NCBI RefSeq assembly: GCF_900187425.1 | Contig: NZ_FYDJ01000032.1 | Span: 1-49,050 of the forward strand | DNA length: 49,050 nucleotides | Origin: Pseudomonas sp. Irchel s3h14 | GTDB taxonomy: Bacteria; Pseudomonadota; Gammaproteobacteria; Pseudomonadales; Pseudomonadaceae | Direction: 5' to 3' | Program-made: the position numbers and the translations under genes | The notes under the pieces: model-generated | Databases searched by the model: none | The model's input: the letters and a program-made list of their open reading frames with translations, nothing else | What the model was told of the DNA's origin: nothing | Part shown: positions 1 through 7,889 of the stretch, piece by piece | How the letters are laid out: each line of letters begins with the position of its first letter | Position numbering within the stretch: the stretch's first letter is position 1

Positions 1-417
1 TTGCTTTTGATTTTGATCTATTGCCCCTTTCCCAGAGGCCGAACGCAGGCGTTGCGCAGGGGGCACCGCGGCAAGGATGCCGCGGTAGCCGCCCCCGGCC
101 ATGGATGGCCGATGGCGGCGGGCCCCCGGAGCAATGCCGGAGTGAGGGCATGCCGAGCCTAGGCGAGGCACCGAATGGCGGGGCAAAGCCTTTTGGTTCC
201 TTTTCGGCGTTTGGAAAAGGGACTCGCTGTAAAAGCGAAACCGTCAGTCGCCGTTACCGCAGAAACGGATATGTACCCCCCCAATCGTAGAACGCTCCCC
301 CAGAGCAAACCCTCTCACCACAAATGTGTGTGCCGGCCGGAAATCGAAGGGCGTTCGAGGGGCGGTGTAGACTGAGGGCCTATTCTCTTTCGGCAAGACA
401 AGGGAGTGTGCCCAGCC
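1..417. repeat. GC-rich hairpin-containing intergenic element
   Basis: No convincing gene is visible here. The open frames at 21-290 and 175-375 have low-complexity, Arg/Gly/Pro-rich translations and no ribosome binding site. A perfect 8-bp stem (66-73 with 78-85, loop of 4) is followed by further short inverted repeats, including an imperfect palindrome around 150-169. The region then turns A-rich near 200-260. This composition resembles multicopy intergenic repeats of P. fluorescens genomes. That is an inference from memory, because only one copy lies in this window. The last 40 bases contain the ribosome binding site (AGGGAG, 401-406) of the next gene. Confidence 0.45.
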
Positions 418-1107
418 ATGATCGGCGCCGAGTTACTGTCACCTGAAACCCTCACAGCGGGGTGGTTGATCTATGTGCCGGTGCTGATCTGGGCCGTTGC
501 GCGAGCACCGTGGGTCGAACTGTTCAGCGACAGTCGCCGCCAGCATCTGTTGTTCGGCACGGTGTTCGCACTGTTCATGCTCTGGCTGGTGCGACAAGAC
601 TTCGACACCGGCGTGTCCTACCACTTTATCGGCATGACTGCTGTGACCCTGTTGCTCGACTGGCCGCTGGCGATTGTCGGCGGGTTGGTCGCGCAAGCGG
701 GACTAGTGCTGCTCGGGCGGCAGGATCTGGCGGCGATGGGGGTCAACGGCGCGCTGCTGATTCTGCTGCCGGTGCTGGTCACCGAGTGCTGTGCGATCCT
801 GGTGGAGCGAGCGCAACCGCGTAATCCCTTTGTGTATATCTTCGTGTCCGGATTTTTTGCAGCGGCGCTGTCGGCGTTGCTGTGTCTGCTGCTGGCGCTG
901 TGGTTGCTGTGGTTCAACGAACGTTTTGCCATGCCCTATTGGCTGGAAGATTTTGTCGGATATCTGTGGCTGCTGATTTTTCCGGAAGCGTTCATCAACG
1001 GCATGGTGGTCAGCGCGCTGGTGGTTTTCTGTCCCGAGTGGCTGGAGACGTTCAATCGCACGCGCTACCTTTCGGCACCCTGGAAAGACGACGATCCCAA
1101 ATCTTGA
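418..1107 (+). CDS. CbiM-like energy-coupling-factor permease family membrane protein
   Basis: Predicted inner-membrane protein of 229 residues with about six or seven hydrophobic segments spanning nearly its whole length and a short charged C-terminal tail. The sequence resembles the CbiM/ECF transporter permease-like proteins found beside the yacG-coaE-pilD cluster in pseudomonads. I see no ECF ATPase or cobalt transport partner in the neighbourhood, so the substrate is unknown. The ATG at 418 is preferred over the in-frame GTG at 406 because AGGGAG at 401-406 would overlap the latter. The family call rests on overall pattern and context, not on a catalytic motif. Confidence 0.6.
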   Translation: MIGAELLSPETLTAGWLIYVPVLIWAVARAPWVELFSDSRRQHLLFGTVFALFMLWLVRQDFDTGVSYHFIGMTAVTLLLDWPLAIVGGLVAQAGLVLLGRQDLAAMGVNGALLILLPVLVTECCAILVERAQPRNPFVYIFVSGFFAAALSALLCLLLALWLLWFNERFAMPYWLEDFVGYLWLLIFPEAFINGMVVSALVVFCPEWLETFNRTRYLSAPWKDDDPKS

Positions 1108-1170
1108 TCCACATCAAAGGCAAAAATCGCTCACGAATCCATGCTCTGGAAAACCTTCAGGAGCATCGAA

Positions 1171-1386
1171 ATGAGTGTCTACGAATGGGCAAGGCAGGAG
1201 TTGCGTCAAAGTCTGGATGGGGCGCAGGAAGTGGGGTTTGATCCGGGATTGAGCCTGCGCGCCTTGCTCAGTGCAGTGGTGCAACAGAGCAAGGCGGTGC
1301 GCAGTGCCGAAGACCTGGCCGATGAGTTGCGTTTTCTTGCGGAAAACCTCGATGACAGCCAGGACTACGGTTTTATGCGGCCTTGA
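1171..1386 (+). CDS. Small conserved hypothetical protein
   Basis: A 71-residue soluble, acidic protein starting MSVYEWARQELRQSL. The ATG at 1171 follows a good AGGAG site nine bases upstream. An in-frame ATG at 1141 is less likely. I do not recognise a domain. The protein looks mostly helical and ends DSQDYGFMRP. It lies between the CbiM-like gene and the convergent yacG, whose stop codon is only three bases away from its own. It may share a transcript with the upstream gene (63-bp gap). The good codon use and RBS make it a likely real gene, but its function is unknown. Confidence 0.7.
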   Translation: MSVYEWARQELRQSLDGAQEVGFDPGLSLRALLSAVVQQSKAVRSAEDLADELRFLAENLDDSQDYGFMRP

Positions 1387-1389
1387 AGA

Positions 1390-1590
1390 TCAGTGACGTG
1401 GCTCGAAGTCTTCGCTGAACAGGTCGTCTTCGGCATCCGGGCTTACCGGAATCTTGTGTTCTTCCGAGGCCCAGGCGCCCAGGTCAATCAGCTTGCAACG
1501 GTCCGAACAGAATGGCCGGAATTTGCTTTCTGGGCTCCATTCAACAGGGGCGCCGCAGGTTGGGCAATCGACGGTTGGGATTTGGCTCAT
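1390..1590 (-). CDS. yacG: DNA gyrase inhibitor YacG
   Basis: A 66-residue zinc-finger protein. Two cysteine pairs, CPTC near residue 9 and CSDRC near residue 28, form the four-Cys zinc site of the family. The family motif FRPFCSDRC-KLIDLGAWA is followed by an acidic tail. In E. coli, YacG binds GyrB and inhibits gyrase activity. The start codon overlaps the coaE stop (ATGA), so the two genes are translationally coupled. The gene is last in the pilB-pilC-pilD-coaE-yacG run. Confidence 0.93.
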   Translation of the reverse strand: MSQIPTVDCPTCGAPVEWSPESKFRPFCSDRCKLIDLGAWASEEHKIPVSPDAEDDLFSEDFEPRH

Positions 1591-2210
1591 GACTGGCCTC
1601 CACGCAAAGTAAGGTAAAAGTGATGCAGGCGTTCGACCTCGCTGTGCAGCCAGGCGAGGTCGCGGTCGTTGACCACCACATCGTCGGCGTGGCTCACGCG
1701 GTCCTGTCGGCTGGACTGGGCCTTGAGGATCGCCTGGACCTGTTGCTCGCTGGTCTGGTCACGCTGCAGGGTGCGCTCGATCTGTAGTTTTTCCGGGGCA
1801 TCGATCACCAGAACCCGTTGGGTCGTGGCGTACTGCCCGGACTCGATCAGCAGCGGCGAAACCAGAATCGCGTAAGGTGATTGTGCCTTGGACAGGTGAT
1901 CGGCGATTTCCTTGGCGATCAGCGGATGCAGCAACGCTTCGAGCCAGCGGCGTTCCTCAGGCACTTCGAAGATCAGTTTGCGCAACGCCGCGCGATCCAG
2001 TTGTCCGTCGGCTTGCAATACGCCGGGACCGAAGTGTTCGGCGATTTTGGCCAACGCCGGGCGCCCCGGCTCCACCACCCAACGTGCCGCATGATCGGCA
2101 TCCACCACGTGCACGCCCAGGTCGATGAAGTGCTGGGCAGCCGCGCTTTTACCGCTGCCGATGCCGCCGGTCAGGCCGAGAATCCAGGGTTTTTCCACAG
2201 GGGTATTCAT
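1587..2210 (-). CDS. coaE: Dephospho-CoA kinase
   Basis: Catalyses the last step of CoA synthesis, ATP-dependent phosphorylation of the 3' hydroxyl of dephospho-CoA. The protein has 207 residues when started at the ATG whose codon overlaps the pilD stop (ATGA). A longer frame begins at 2231 but lacks this coupling. The P-loop GLTGGIGSGKS lies at residues 12-22, followed by the DADHAAR motif typical of CoaE. The C-terminal half carries the lid region with RTLQRD. Its position between pilD and yacG is the usual one in Pseudomonas. It supplies the final step after the panBCD genes further along this window. Confidence 0.95.
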   Translation of the reverse strand: MNTPVEKPWILGLTGGIGSGKSAAAQHFIDLGVHVVDADHAARWVVEPGRPALAKIAEHFGPGVLQADGQLDRAALRKLIFEVPEERRWLEALLHPLIAKEIADHLSKAQSPYAILVSPLLIESGQYATTQRVLVIDAPEKLQIERTLQRDQTSEQQVQAILKAQSSRQDRVSHADDVVVNDRDLAWLHSEVERLHHFYLTLRGGQS

Positions 2211-3079
2211 TTCAAACCGACAAACTGCCAATAGAAGTCGGTTATTTGACCACCCCAGAGCAAGGCAATCCAGCCGGCAATTGCCAGAAAGGGTCCGAAG
2301 GGGATCGGCGTGGAGGTTTTCGCATTGCGCAAACGCAGCAAAATCACGCCGACAACGGCGCCCACCATCGACGATAACAGGATGGTCAGAGGCAGGATCT
2401 GCCAGCCACCCCAGGCGCCGAACATCGCTAACAGCTTGAAATCACCGTGGCCCATGCCGTCCTTGCCGGTGATCAGCTTGAACAGCCAGAACGCTGACCA
2501 CAACGTCATATAGCCGGCCACCGCGCCCCAGAACGCTTCATGCAGGGACACGAAGAGCCCGAAACTGTTGACGATCAGCCCCAGCCATATCAGCGGCAGC
2601 ACCAGCACATCCGGTAGCAGTTGATGCTCGGCATCGATCAGGCTCATGCTCAGCAACCCCCAGCTCAGGAGCAATGCCATGCAGGCCTGCCAGCCGAAAC
2701 CGAAATGCCAGACGATGAACGCCGAGAGCAGGCCGCAGGCCAGTTCGGTCAGCGGGTAGCGTTTGCTGATGGCTGCCGTGCAGTTCGAGCATCGACCCCG
2801 TAAGAACAGATAACTGAGCACCGGAATATTTTCCCAGGCGCGGATTCGATGGCCGCAATGTGGGCACTGGGAATGGGGCAGCATCAGGTTGAAGGTCGGC
2901 AGCGGTGTTTCGCCTGGCAAGCCCAGCACTTCACGGGCCTCCTCACGCCATTCGCGGTCAAGCATTTTTGGCAGGCGCCAGACCACCACGTTGAGAAAGC
3001 TGCCGATCAGCAGGCCGACCAACAGGGCTGCGATCACGAAGGTCAACGGCTGGAGGGTCAGAATGTCGTTCAAGGGCAT
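2207..3079 (-). CDS. pilD: Type IV prepilin peptidase / N-methyltransferase PilD
   Basis: Inner-membrane bifunctional enzyme that cleaves type IV prepilins (and type II secretion pseudopilins) after glycine and methylates the new N-terminal phenylalanine. The protein has 290 residues, starting MPLNDILTL one base after the pilC stop. The longer frame to 3148 reads through pilC and is rejected. A cytosolic loop holds the zinc-type motif CPHC...CSNC. The two catalytic aspartates of this aspartyl protease family are visible in SLIDAEHQLLPD and GMGHGDFKLLA. About seven or eight hydrophobic segments are present. Confidence 0.96.
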   Translation of the reverse strand: MPLNDILTLQPLTFVIAALLVGLLIGSFLNVVVWRLPKMLDREWREEAREVLGLPGETPLPTFNLMLPHSQCPHCGHRIRAWENIPVLSYLFLRGRCSNCTAAISKRYPLTELACGLLSAFIVWHFGFGWQACMALLLSWGLLSMSLIDAEHQLLPDVLVLPLIWLGLIVNSFGLFVSLHEAFWGAVAGYMTLWSAFWLFKLITGKDGMGHGDFKLLAMFGAWGGWQILPLTILLSSMVGAVVGVILLRLRNAKTSTPIPFGPFLAIAGWIALLWGGQITDFYWQFVGLK

Positions 3080-3080
3080 G

Positions 3081-4298
3081 TCAGATCGCTGTGCCGAGTT
3101 GGAAGATGGGCAGGTACATCGCAACCACCAGGCCACCGACGATAACACCCAGCACCACCATAATGAACGGCTCCATCAGGCTGGTGAGGTTATCGACCAT
3201 GTTGTCCACTTCGTCCTCATAGAAGCTCGCGACTTTGTCGAGCATGTCATCCAGCGCGCCGGACTCTTCGCCAATCGCGGTCATCTGGATCGCCATATTC
3301 GGAAAAATGCCGGAGGCACGCATGGAGAAGTTCAGTTGCATGCCAGTGGATACGTCCTGCTTGATGCGCAGCACCGCTCGCTTGAACACGATGTTGCCGG
3401 TAGCGCCGGCCACCGAATTCAGGGCTTCCACCAGCGGCACACCTGCCGCAAAGGTAGTCGACAGCGTGCGGGCGTAACGGGCCACGGCGGACTTGTACAT
3501 CAGCGTGCCAATCAGCGGCAGTTTCAGCAGCCAGGTGTCCATTCGGTCCCGAAAGCCTTGCGACGTTTTAAACGCGTGGCGCACACCGAAGATGGCCGCG
3601 ATCAGCACGCCGAGCATCGCCCACCACCAGTCCTGCATGAATTCCGACAGGCCGATGACCATCACAGTGAAGGCTGGCAATTCGGCACCAAACCCTTTGA
3701 ACACCGATTCGAACTGCGGCACCACTTTGACCAGCAGAATCCCGGTCACAATGATCGCGACGAACACCACTACCAGTGGGTAGGTCATGGCTTTCTTGAT
3801 CTTGGCCTTGAGGCTTTCGCTTTTTTCCTTATAGGTCGCCACTCTCTCCAGCAGGGTATCGAGGGCACCGGCCTGCTCGCCGGCATCGACCAGGTTGCAG
3901 TAGAGCTCATCGAAATACTGAGGCTTTTTGCGCAGGGAAGCGGCGAAGCTGTTACCCGCAGCGACTTCCTGTTTCACCTCGTCAACCAGTGTGCGCATGG
4001 CCGGGTTATCGAAGCCTTCACCGATGATGTCGAAAGACTGCAACAGCGGTACGCCGGCCTTCATCATGGTCGCCATCTGCCGGGTGAACAGGGCGATGTC
4101 CTGGGCTTTGATGCGCTTGCCGAGGTTGAAAATCGAGGTGGACTTCTTGCGTACCTTGCCGGGGGTGATGCCCTGCTTGCGCAATTGGGCCTTGATCAAC
4201 GCGGGATTCTGACCGCTCAATTCGCCCGTCATTTTGGTGCCTTTGCGGTCTGTGCCTTCCCAGGCATAGACGCTGATTTTTGCTGCTTTGACCGCCAT
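3081..4298 (-). CDS. pilC: Type IV pilus inner-membrane platform protein PilC
   Basis: A 405-residue polytopic GspF-family protein that forms the inner-membrane platform on which the PilB and PilT motors act. Two homologous cytoplasmic helical domains (about residues 70-195 and 275-395) are each followed by hydrophobic segments. The family signature GVPLLQSFDIIGEG appears in the first repeat and GVPLVEALNSVAGATGN in the second. The N-terminus (MAVKAAKISVYAWEGTDRKG) is typical. The gene begins two bases after pilB stops and ends one base before pilD begins, so the three are one operon. Confidence 0.96.
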   Translation of the reverse strand: MAVKAAKISVYAWEGTDRKGTKMTGELSGQNPALIKAQLRKQGITPGKVRKKSTSIFNLGKRIKAQDIALFTRQMATMMKAGVPLLQSFDIIGEGFDNPAMRTLVDEVKQEVAAGNSFAASLRKKPQYFDELYCNLVDAGEQAGALDTLLERVATYKEKSESLKAKIKKAMTYPLVVVFVAIIVTGILLVKVVPQFESVFKGFGAELPAFTVMVIGLSEFMQDWWWAMLGVLIAAIFGVRHAFKTSQGFRDRMDTWLLKLPLIGTLMYKSAVARYARTLSTTFAAGVPLVEALNSVAGATGNIVFKRAVLRIKQDVSTGMQLNFSMRASGIFPNMAIQMTAIGEESGALDDMLDKVASFYEDEVDNMVDNLTSLMEPFIMVVLGVIVGGLVVAMYLPIFQLGTAI

Positions 4299-4300
4299 AT

Positions 4301-5998
4301 TCAGTCCTTGGTGACCCGGTTGATTTCTTCAAGGCTGGTGATGCCTTGCATGGCCTTGAGCAAGCCCGACGTCCGCAGGTCGTTGAAGCCGTCTTTACGC
4401 ATCTGACTGTCGATTTCCAGTGAATTGCCTTCGGCCATGATCAGCCGTTGCAGGTCCTGTGTGTTCTTCACCACTTCATATATCCCGACTCGCCCTTTGT
4501 AACCGCCGTTGCACTGATCGCAACCGACAGGCTCATAGATCGTGAATGAGCCGATGCGTTCCTCGGGGAAGCCTTCCCTGAGCAGCGCCTCCCGGGGAAT
4601 CTCGATGGGTTTCTTGCAATGGCTGCACAATTTGCGTGCCAGGCGCTGGGCAATGATCAAGCTGATCGAGGTGGCAATGTTGAAACCCGGAATGCCCATG
4701 TTGTGCAGGCGAGTCAGGGTTTCGGCGGCGCTGTTGGTGTGCAGGGTCGACAGCACCAGGTGTCCGGTCTGGGCGGCTTTGATGGCGATTTCGGCGGTTT
4801 CGAGGTCGCGGATCTCACCGACCATGATCACGTCCGGGTCTTGACGCAGAAATGAGCGCAGCGCCTGGGCGAAGTCCAATCCCTGTTTGGGATTGACGTT
4901 GACCTGGTTGATGCCTTCCATGTTGATCTCCACCGGGTCTTCGGCGGTGGAGATGTTGATGTCCACGGTGTTGAGAATGTTCAGCCCGGTGTAGAGCGAC
5001 ACGGTCTTGCCCGAGCCGGTGGGCCCGGTCACCAGAATCATCCCCTGTGGCTGCTTGAGGGCGGCCATGTACAGGTCTTTCTGACCGGGCTCATAGCCGA
5101 GGGCGTCGATGCCCATTTGAGCGCTGGACGGGTCGAGGATCCGGATCACCACTTTCTCGCCCCACAGGGTCGGCAGGGTATTGACCCGAAAGTCGATGGA
5201 TTTGCTCTTGGACAGGCGCATCTTGATCCGTCCGTCCTGGGGCCGGCGCCGTTCGGAGATGTCGAGGCTGGCCATGACTTTCAAACGCGCGGCGATGCGA
5301 TTGGCCAGGTGAATCGGTGGCTTGGCGACTTCACGCAAAATACCGTCGGTGCGCATCCGCACTCGGTAGGTTTTTTCGTAGGGCTCGAAATGCAGGTCGG
5401 AAGAGCCGCTTTTGATCGCGTCCAGCAACATCTTGTGAACGAAGCGCACCACGGGCGCGTCATCGGCATCCTGGCCGGCGATGGCGTCTTGCTTGTCATC
5501 GATCGACTCGATGTCCACGCCATCGAGGTCAACGTCGGCCATGTCTTCCAGGCCGGTGCCTTGGGTATCGAAGAATTTTTCGATGGCGTCGCTGAGCTTG
5601 TCTTCCTCCACCAGGATGGCTTCGGTATTCAGCCCAGTACTGAACTGGATGTCATTGATGGCCTGATGATTGGTCGGGTCGGAAACGCCCACAAATAATT
5701 TGTTGCCGCGCCGCCAGAGGGGCAGGGCGTGGTGCTGGCGAATCAGCTTCTCGCTGACCAGACCCTTGGGTTGGGTTTCCTTGTCCAGACAGTTGAGGTC
5801 GAGCAAGGCCATGCCGAAGTGTTCCGAAGCGATCTCGGCGACCTGGCGACTCTTCACCAGTTTGCTCTGCACCAGATAACTGACCAGGGAGATTTTGTTG
5901 CGTTGGGCTTGCTGATACGCCTGTTGCGCGCTTTGGTCAGTGAGCAGCTCGGCCAGGACCAATTGCTTGGCCAGACCGCTAAGGGCGATGTCATTCAT
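4301..5998 (-). CDS. pilB: Type IV pilus assembly ATPase PilB
   Basis: Cytoplasmic hexameric ATPase that powers pilus extension. It has 565 residues. An N-terminal MshEN/GspE N-domain (about 1-150) is followed by the secretion ATPase core with Walker A GPTGSGKT at 325-332, an Asp box near 353 (EDPVE), Walker B-like DPDVIMVGEIRD at 387-398 and a His box near 412-420. A four-cysteine zinc site (C458, C461, C493, C496) identifies it as an extension ATPase, because retraction PilT proteins lack this site. It is transcribed away from pilA, with 225 bases between the two start codons. Confidence 0.96.
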   Translation of the reverse strand: MNDIALSGLAKQLVLAELLTDQSAQQAYQQAQRNKISLVSYLVQSKLVKSRQVAEIASEHFGMALLDLNCLDKETQPKGLVSEKLIRQHHALPLWRRGNKLFVGVSDPTNHQAINDIQFSTGLNTEAILVEEDKLSDAIEKFFDTQGTGLEDMADVDLDGVDIESIDDKQDAIAGQDADDAPVVRFVHKMLLDAIKSGSSDLHFEPYEKTYRVRMRTDGILREVAKPPIHLANRIAARLKVMASLDISERRRPQDGRIKMRLSKSKSIDFRVNTLPTLWGEKVVIRILDPSSAQMGIDALGYEPGQKDLYMAALKQPQGMILVTGPTGSGKTVSLYTGLNILNTVDINISTAEDPVEINMEGINQVNVNPKQGLDFAQALRSFLRQDPDVIMVGEIRDLETAEIAIKAAQTGHLVLSTLHTNSAAETLTRLHNMGIPGFNIATSISLIIAQRLARKLCSHCKKPIEIPREALLREGFPEERIGSFTIYEPVGCDQCNGGYKGRVGIYEVVKNTQDLQRLIMAEGNSLEIDSQMRKDGFNDLRTSGLLKAMQGITSLEEINRVTKD

Positions 5999-6158
5999 TG
6001 GGATACCGGACGCAGACAGTTCATGACTTATAGCCTAGTCAAGCGGAGGAGCCAAACCAGCGGCGTTCAGGTGACAAAAAGTGTCAGATAGTGCGGATTC
6101 TGGGGGTAGGAAAGGACGCTGCACTCGCCTCGCGTCCCGCCAATAGGGGGCATGGCGC

Positions 6159-6175
6159 TTGGCATGGGCTGTGCT
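6159..6175 (+). promoter_or_regulatory. Sigma-54 (RpoN) promoter of pilA
   Basis: TTGGCAT, five bases (GGGCT), then GTGCT. This matches the RpoN consensus TGGCAC-N5-TTGCW with the invariant GG and GC at correct spacing. The predicted transcript start is near 6186, giving a leader of about 38 bases before the pilA ATG at 6224. RpoN dependence of pilA (with PilR as activator) is established in P. aeruginosa. Activation by PilR here is an inference. The site lies inside the longer open frame that begins at 6152, which argues against that upstream start. Confidence 0.82.
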
Positions 6176-6223
6176 GCGGCTAGTTCAGGTCATGAGATTT
6201 CGACTCATGCATGGAGCTTGTCT

Positions 6224-6631
6224 ATGAAGACTCAAAAAGGTTTTACCCTGATCGAGCTGCTGATCGTGGTGGCGATCATCGGGATTCTGGCGACGTTTGC
6301 CTTGCCGGCTTACTCGAAGTATCAGGCACGGGCCAAGTTGACAGCCGGTCTGGCGGAGATTTCCGCTTTGAAGGTTCCGTTTGAAGATCTTATGAATCAA
6401 GGGATCAGTCCGGATTTGGCGGGGATCGGTGGAACACTGACAACCTCCAATTGCACAACGACAGCTGCGGGTGTCGCGAGTGCTGGCACGGGCACTATCA
6501 CCTGCACGGTTCTCAATGCTCCGGGGCCGGTGTTGAATAAAGTAATCACCCTCACGCGCTCGTTGACTGGCTGGGTATGCACCACCACGGCCGAACAGGA
6601 ATACGCTCCTAAAGCCTGCGATGGCGCCTGA
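6224..6631 (+). CDS. pilA: Type IV major pilin PilA
   Basis: Prepilin of 135 residues. The leader MKTQKG is followed directly by FTLIELLIVVAIIGILA, the class IVa signature with cleavage after Gly6 and Glu at mature position 5. The hydrophobic stretch forms the filament core. The C-terminal part holds a cysteine pair (CTTTAEQEYAPKAC) fitting the pilin D-region disulfide, and two further cysteines lie centrally. The ATG at 6224 is chosen because the leader starts there and GGAG lies just upstream. The protein is short, of the compact PilA type. Processing by PilD and polymerisation by PilB/PilC, encoded next door, is expected. Confidence 0.95.
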   Translation: MKTQKGFTLIELLIVVAIIGILATFALPAYSKYQARAKLTAGLAEISALKVPFEDLMNQGISPDLAGIGGTLTTSNCTTTAAGVASAGTGTITCTVLNAPGPVLNKVITLTRSLTGWVCTTTAEQEYAPKACDGA

Positions 6632-6650
6632 TACATTGCCAGGCCTACCA

Positions 6651-6685
6651 AATACCCCGCCTCTCACGATGCGGGGTATTTTTTT
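6651..6685 (+). terminator. Rho-independent terminator of pilA
   Basis: A perfect 10-bp stem (6651-6660 with 6671-6680, AATACCCCGC arms) and a 10-base loop run into a tract of seven T residues. It lies 20 bases after the pilA stop codon. Confidence 0.9.
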
Positions 6686-6948
6686 GTTCGCCGTTCGGGG
6701 GGAAATGGAGTAACTGAGAAAACTTCCAACAATTCATGGCCTTAGGCCTGCGGTAAAACCCGCAACTTGCATGTCGATAATTTCCAAGTCATGCAATTTG
6801 CATGATTACGAAAATCAGGTGTATTTGTAAGTTATTGATTTGTATGTATTTATTGGCTATCTCGAAGTTGGCACAGCGTTCGCAATATCTCCAGTAACCC
6901 TGCTGACAAGACACGCAGCAGACTTTATGAAAAACAGGAGTTACTCGT
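6686..6948 (+). promoter_or_regulatory. Upstream region of the BON-domain gene with a 15-bp palindrome
   Basis: AT-rich for this genome. It contains a perfect 7-1-7 palindrome CATGCAA-T-TTGCATG at 6790-6804, and a second copy of the half-site TTGCATG lies about 25-30 bases upstream. Together they look like a candidate operator. A good RBS (CAGGAG) lies just before the ATG at 6949. No gene is visible in this stretch. The regulator, if any, is unknown. Confidence 0.4.
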
Positions 6949-7302
6949 ATGAAGAAGTTCGCTATCGCTGCCGCTACTGCTACCGCGTTGACCCTGACCA
7001 TGGCCAACGTCGCATTTGCACAGACCCAGGCTACCCAGGCACCCATGGTTCTGGCCGCCGGTGAAGTGACCGAAGTTAAAGAAGCTACTTCCGATACCTG
7101 GATCACTACCAAAGTCAAAGCAGACCTGGTGACTGAAAAAGGCATTCCCGGTACCGACATTAAAGTCGAAACCAACAAAGGCGTAGTGTCTCTGTCGTCC
7201 ACCGTTGCGGTAACTGACGCTCAGAAAGACACCGCTGTAGCGATCACCAAGAAAATCAAAGGCGTCAAAGCGGTCTCCGCTGACGGCCTGAAAGCCGAGT
7301 AA
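6949..7302 (+). CDS. Periplasmic BON-domain protein (OsmY-like)
   Basis: A 117-residue exported protein. A signal peptide covers about residues 1-24 (MKKFAIAAATATALTLTMANVAFA, ending AFA). A single BON domain runs from about residue 48 to the end. Its pattern is typical: a DTWITTKVKADL helix, then VETNKGVVSLSS, then an Asp/Ala-rich helix and IKGVKAV. BON domains occur in osmotic or envelope stress proteins such as OsmY, which carries two, and are thought to bind membranes or ligands. A GAG-rich RBS precedes the start. It stands alone between two terminator-like stems. Confidence 0.85.
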   Translation: MKKFAIAAATATALTLTMANVAFAQTQATQAPMVLAAGEVTEVKEATSDTWITTKVKADLVTEKGIPGTDIKVETNKGVVSLSSTVAVTDAQKDTAVAITKKIKGVKAVSADGLKAE

Positions 7303-7409
7303 GGCAAGACTTCTCGCCTGGACTGGGAGAAGGCGCGACAGGCGGGCCGAGCAATACGTCTGTCGCCTCAGGAGAGTTCATGCGAAAGGCCATAAGGATG
7401 TGGCCATTA

Positions 7410-7446
7410 CAGGCCCCGGGCATTCGTGTCAGGGGCCTGTTCTATT
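7410..7446 (+). terminator. Probable terminator after the BON-domain gene
   Basis: An 8-bp stem (CAGGCCCC at 7410-7417 with GGGGCCTG at 7432-7439) with a 14-base loop and a short T-rich run. The T tract is interrupted, so termination may be weak. Confidence 0.55.
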
Positions 7447-7463
7447 GTGGATTGAAGAATCTC

Positions 7464-7562
7464 TGTAGCAGCTGGCGAAGCCTGCGTTCGGCTGCGGAGC
7501 AGTCGTAAAACCTGAGAATTCACGGCCGCTTCGTCCGAACGCAGGCTTCGCCAGCTGCTACA
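7464..7562. repeat. REP doublet, GTAGCAGCTGGCGAAG type
   Basis: Two perfectly inverted 28-base arms (7464-7491 and 7535-7562) are separated by 43 bases. The arms begin TGTAGCAGCTGGCGAAGCC. The arrangement is that of a REP doublet (REPIN), a non-autonomous element moved by RAYT transposases encoded elsewhere. It lies between the BON-domain gene and the stop of the DUF2845 gene. Confidence 0.85.
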
Positions 7563-7592
7563 AAGAGCATGCCGGCAGGTGATGGTTTATTC

Positions 7593-7889
7593 TCAGTTAC
7601 CGCGCTTGCTGGTGATCTGCTTCAAACGATTACCTTCAAAACGCAGGTACTGATACATCCCGCCGTTGGGTCCGTAGGTCCATTCCTCGACTTGAAACTC
7701 TTCCCGTCGGTTAGCGCTGCGCTTGTAGCCCAACAGATCACGGCTGACCGGTTCGCCGCATTTCTGCAGCACTTCGCTGGACCTGTCCCCGACACTGACC
7801 AGTTGGCTGCCGCAGCGCAGGGTATCCGCCGCCGAGGCCTGACTGGCGGCCATCGCCAGAGCCAGGCTCATCAGCCATTTCGCGCGCAT
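7593..7889 (-). CDS. DUF2845 family small exported protein
   Basis: A 98-residue protein with a signal peptide (MRAKWLMSLALAMAASQASA, cleavage after ASA) and a mature part starting ADTLRCGSQLVSVGD. The pattern of C-G then KCGEP followed by a W-T-Y-G motif matches DUF2845, a family without known function. The ATG at 7889 overlaps the stop of the DUF748 gene (TGATG). A GTG one codon earlier is an alternative start. Coupling to the large AsmA-like gene suggests joint expression. No function can be assigned. Confidence 0.8.
   Translation of the reverse strand: MRAKWLMSLALAMAASQASAADTLRCGSQLVSVGDRSSEVLQKCGEPVSRDLLGYKRSANRREEFQVEEWTYGPNGGMYQYLRFEGNRLKQITSKRGN

Noticed and set aside
21..375. Two small plus-strand open frames in the left-edge repeat
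   Set aside because: No RBS, biased low-complexity translations, and overlap with hairpins.
2889..4406. 505-codon plus-strand open frame
   Set aside because: It lies opposite pilC and the end of pilB. The translation is His/Gln/Arg-rich with no domain, a common shadow of GC-rich coding strands.
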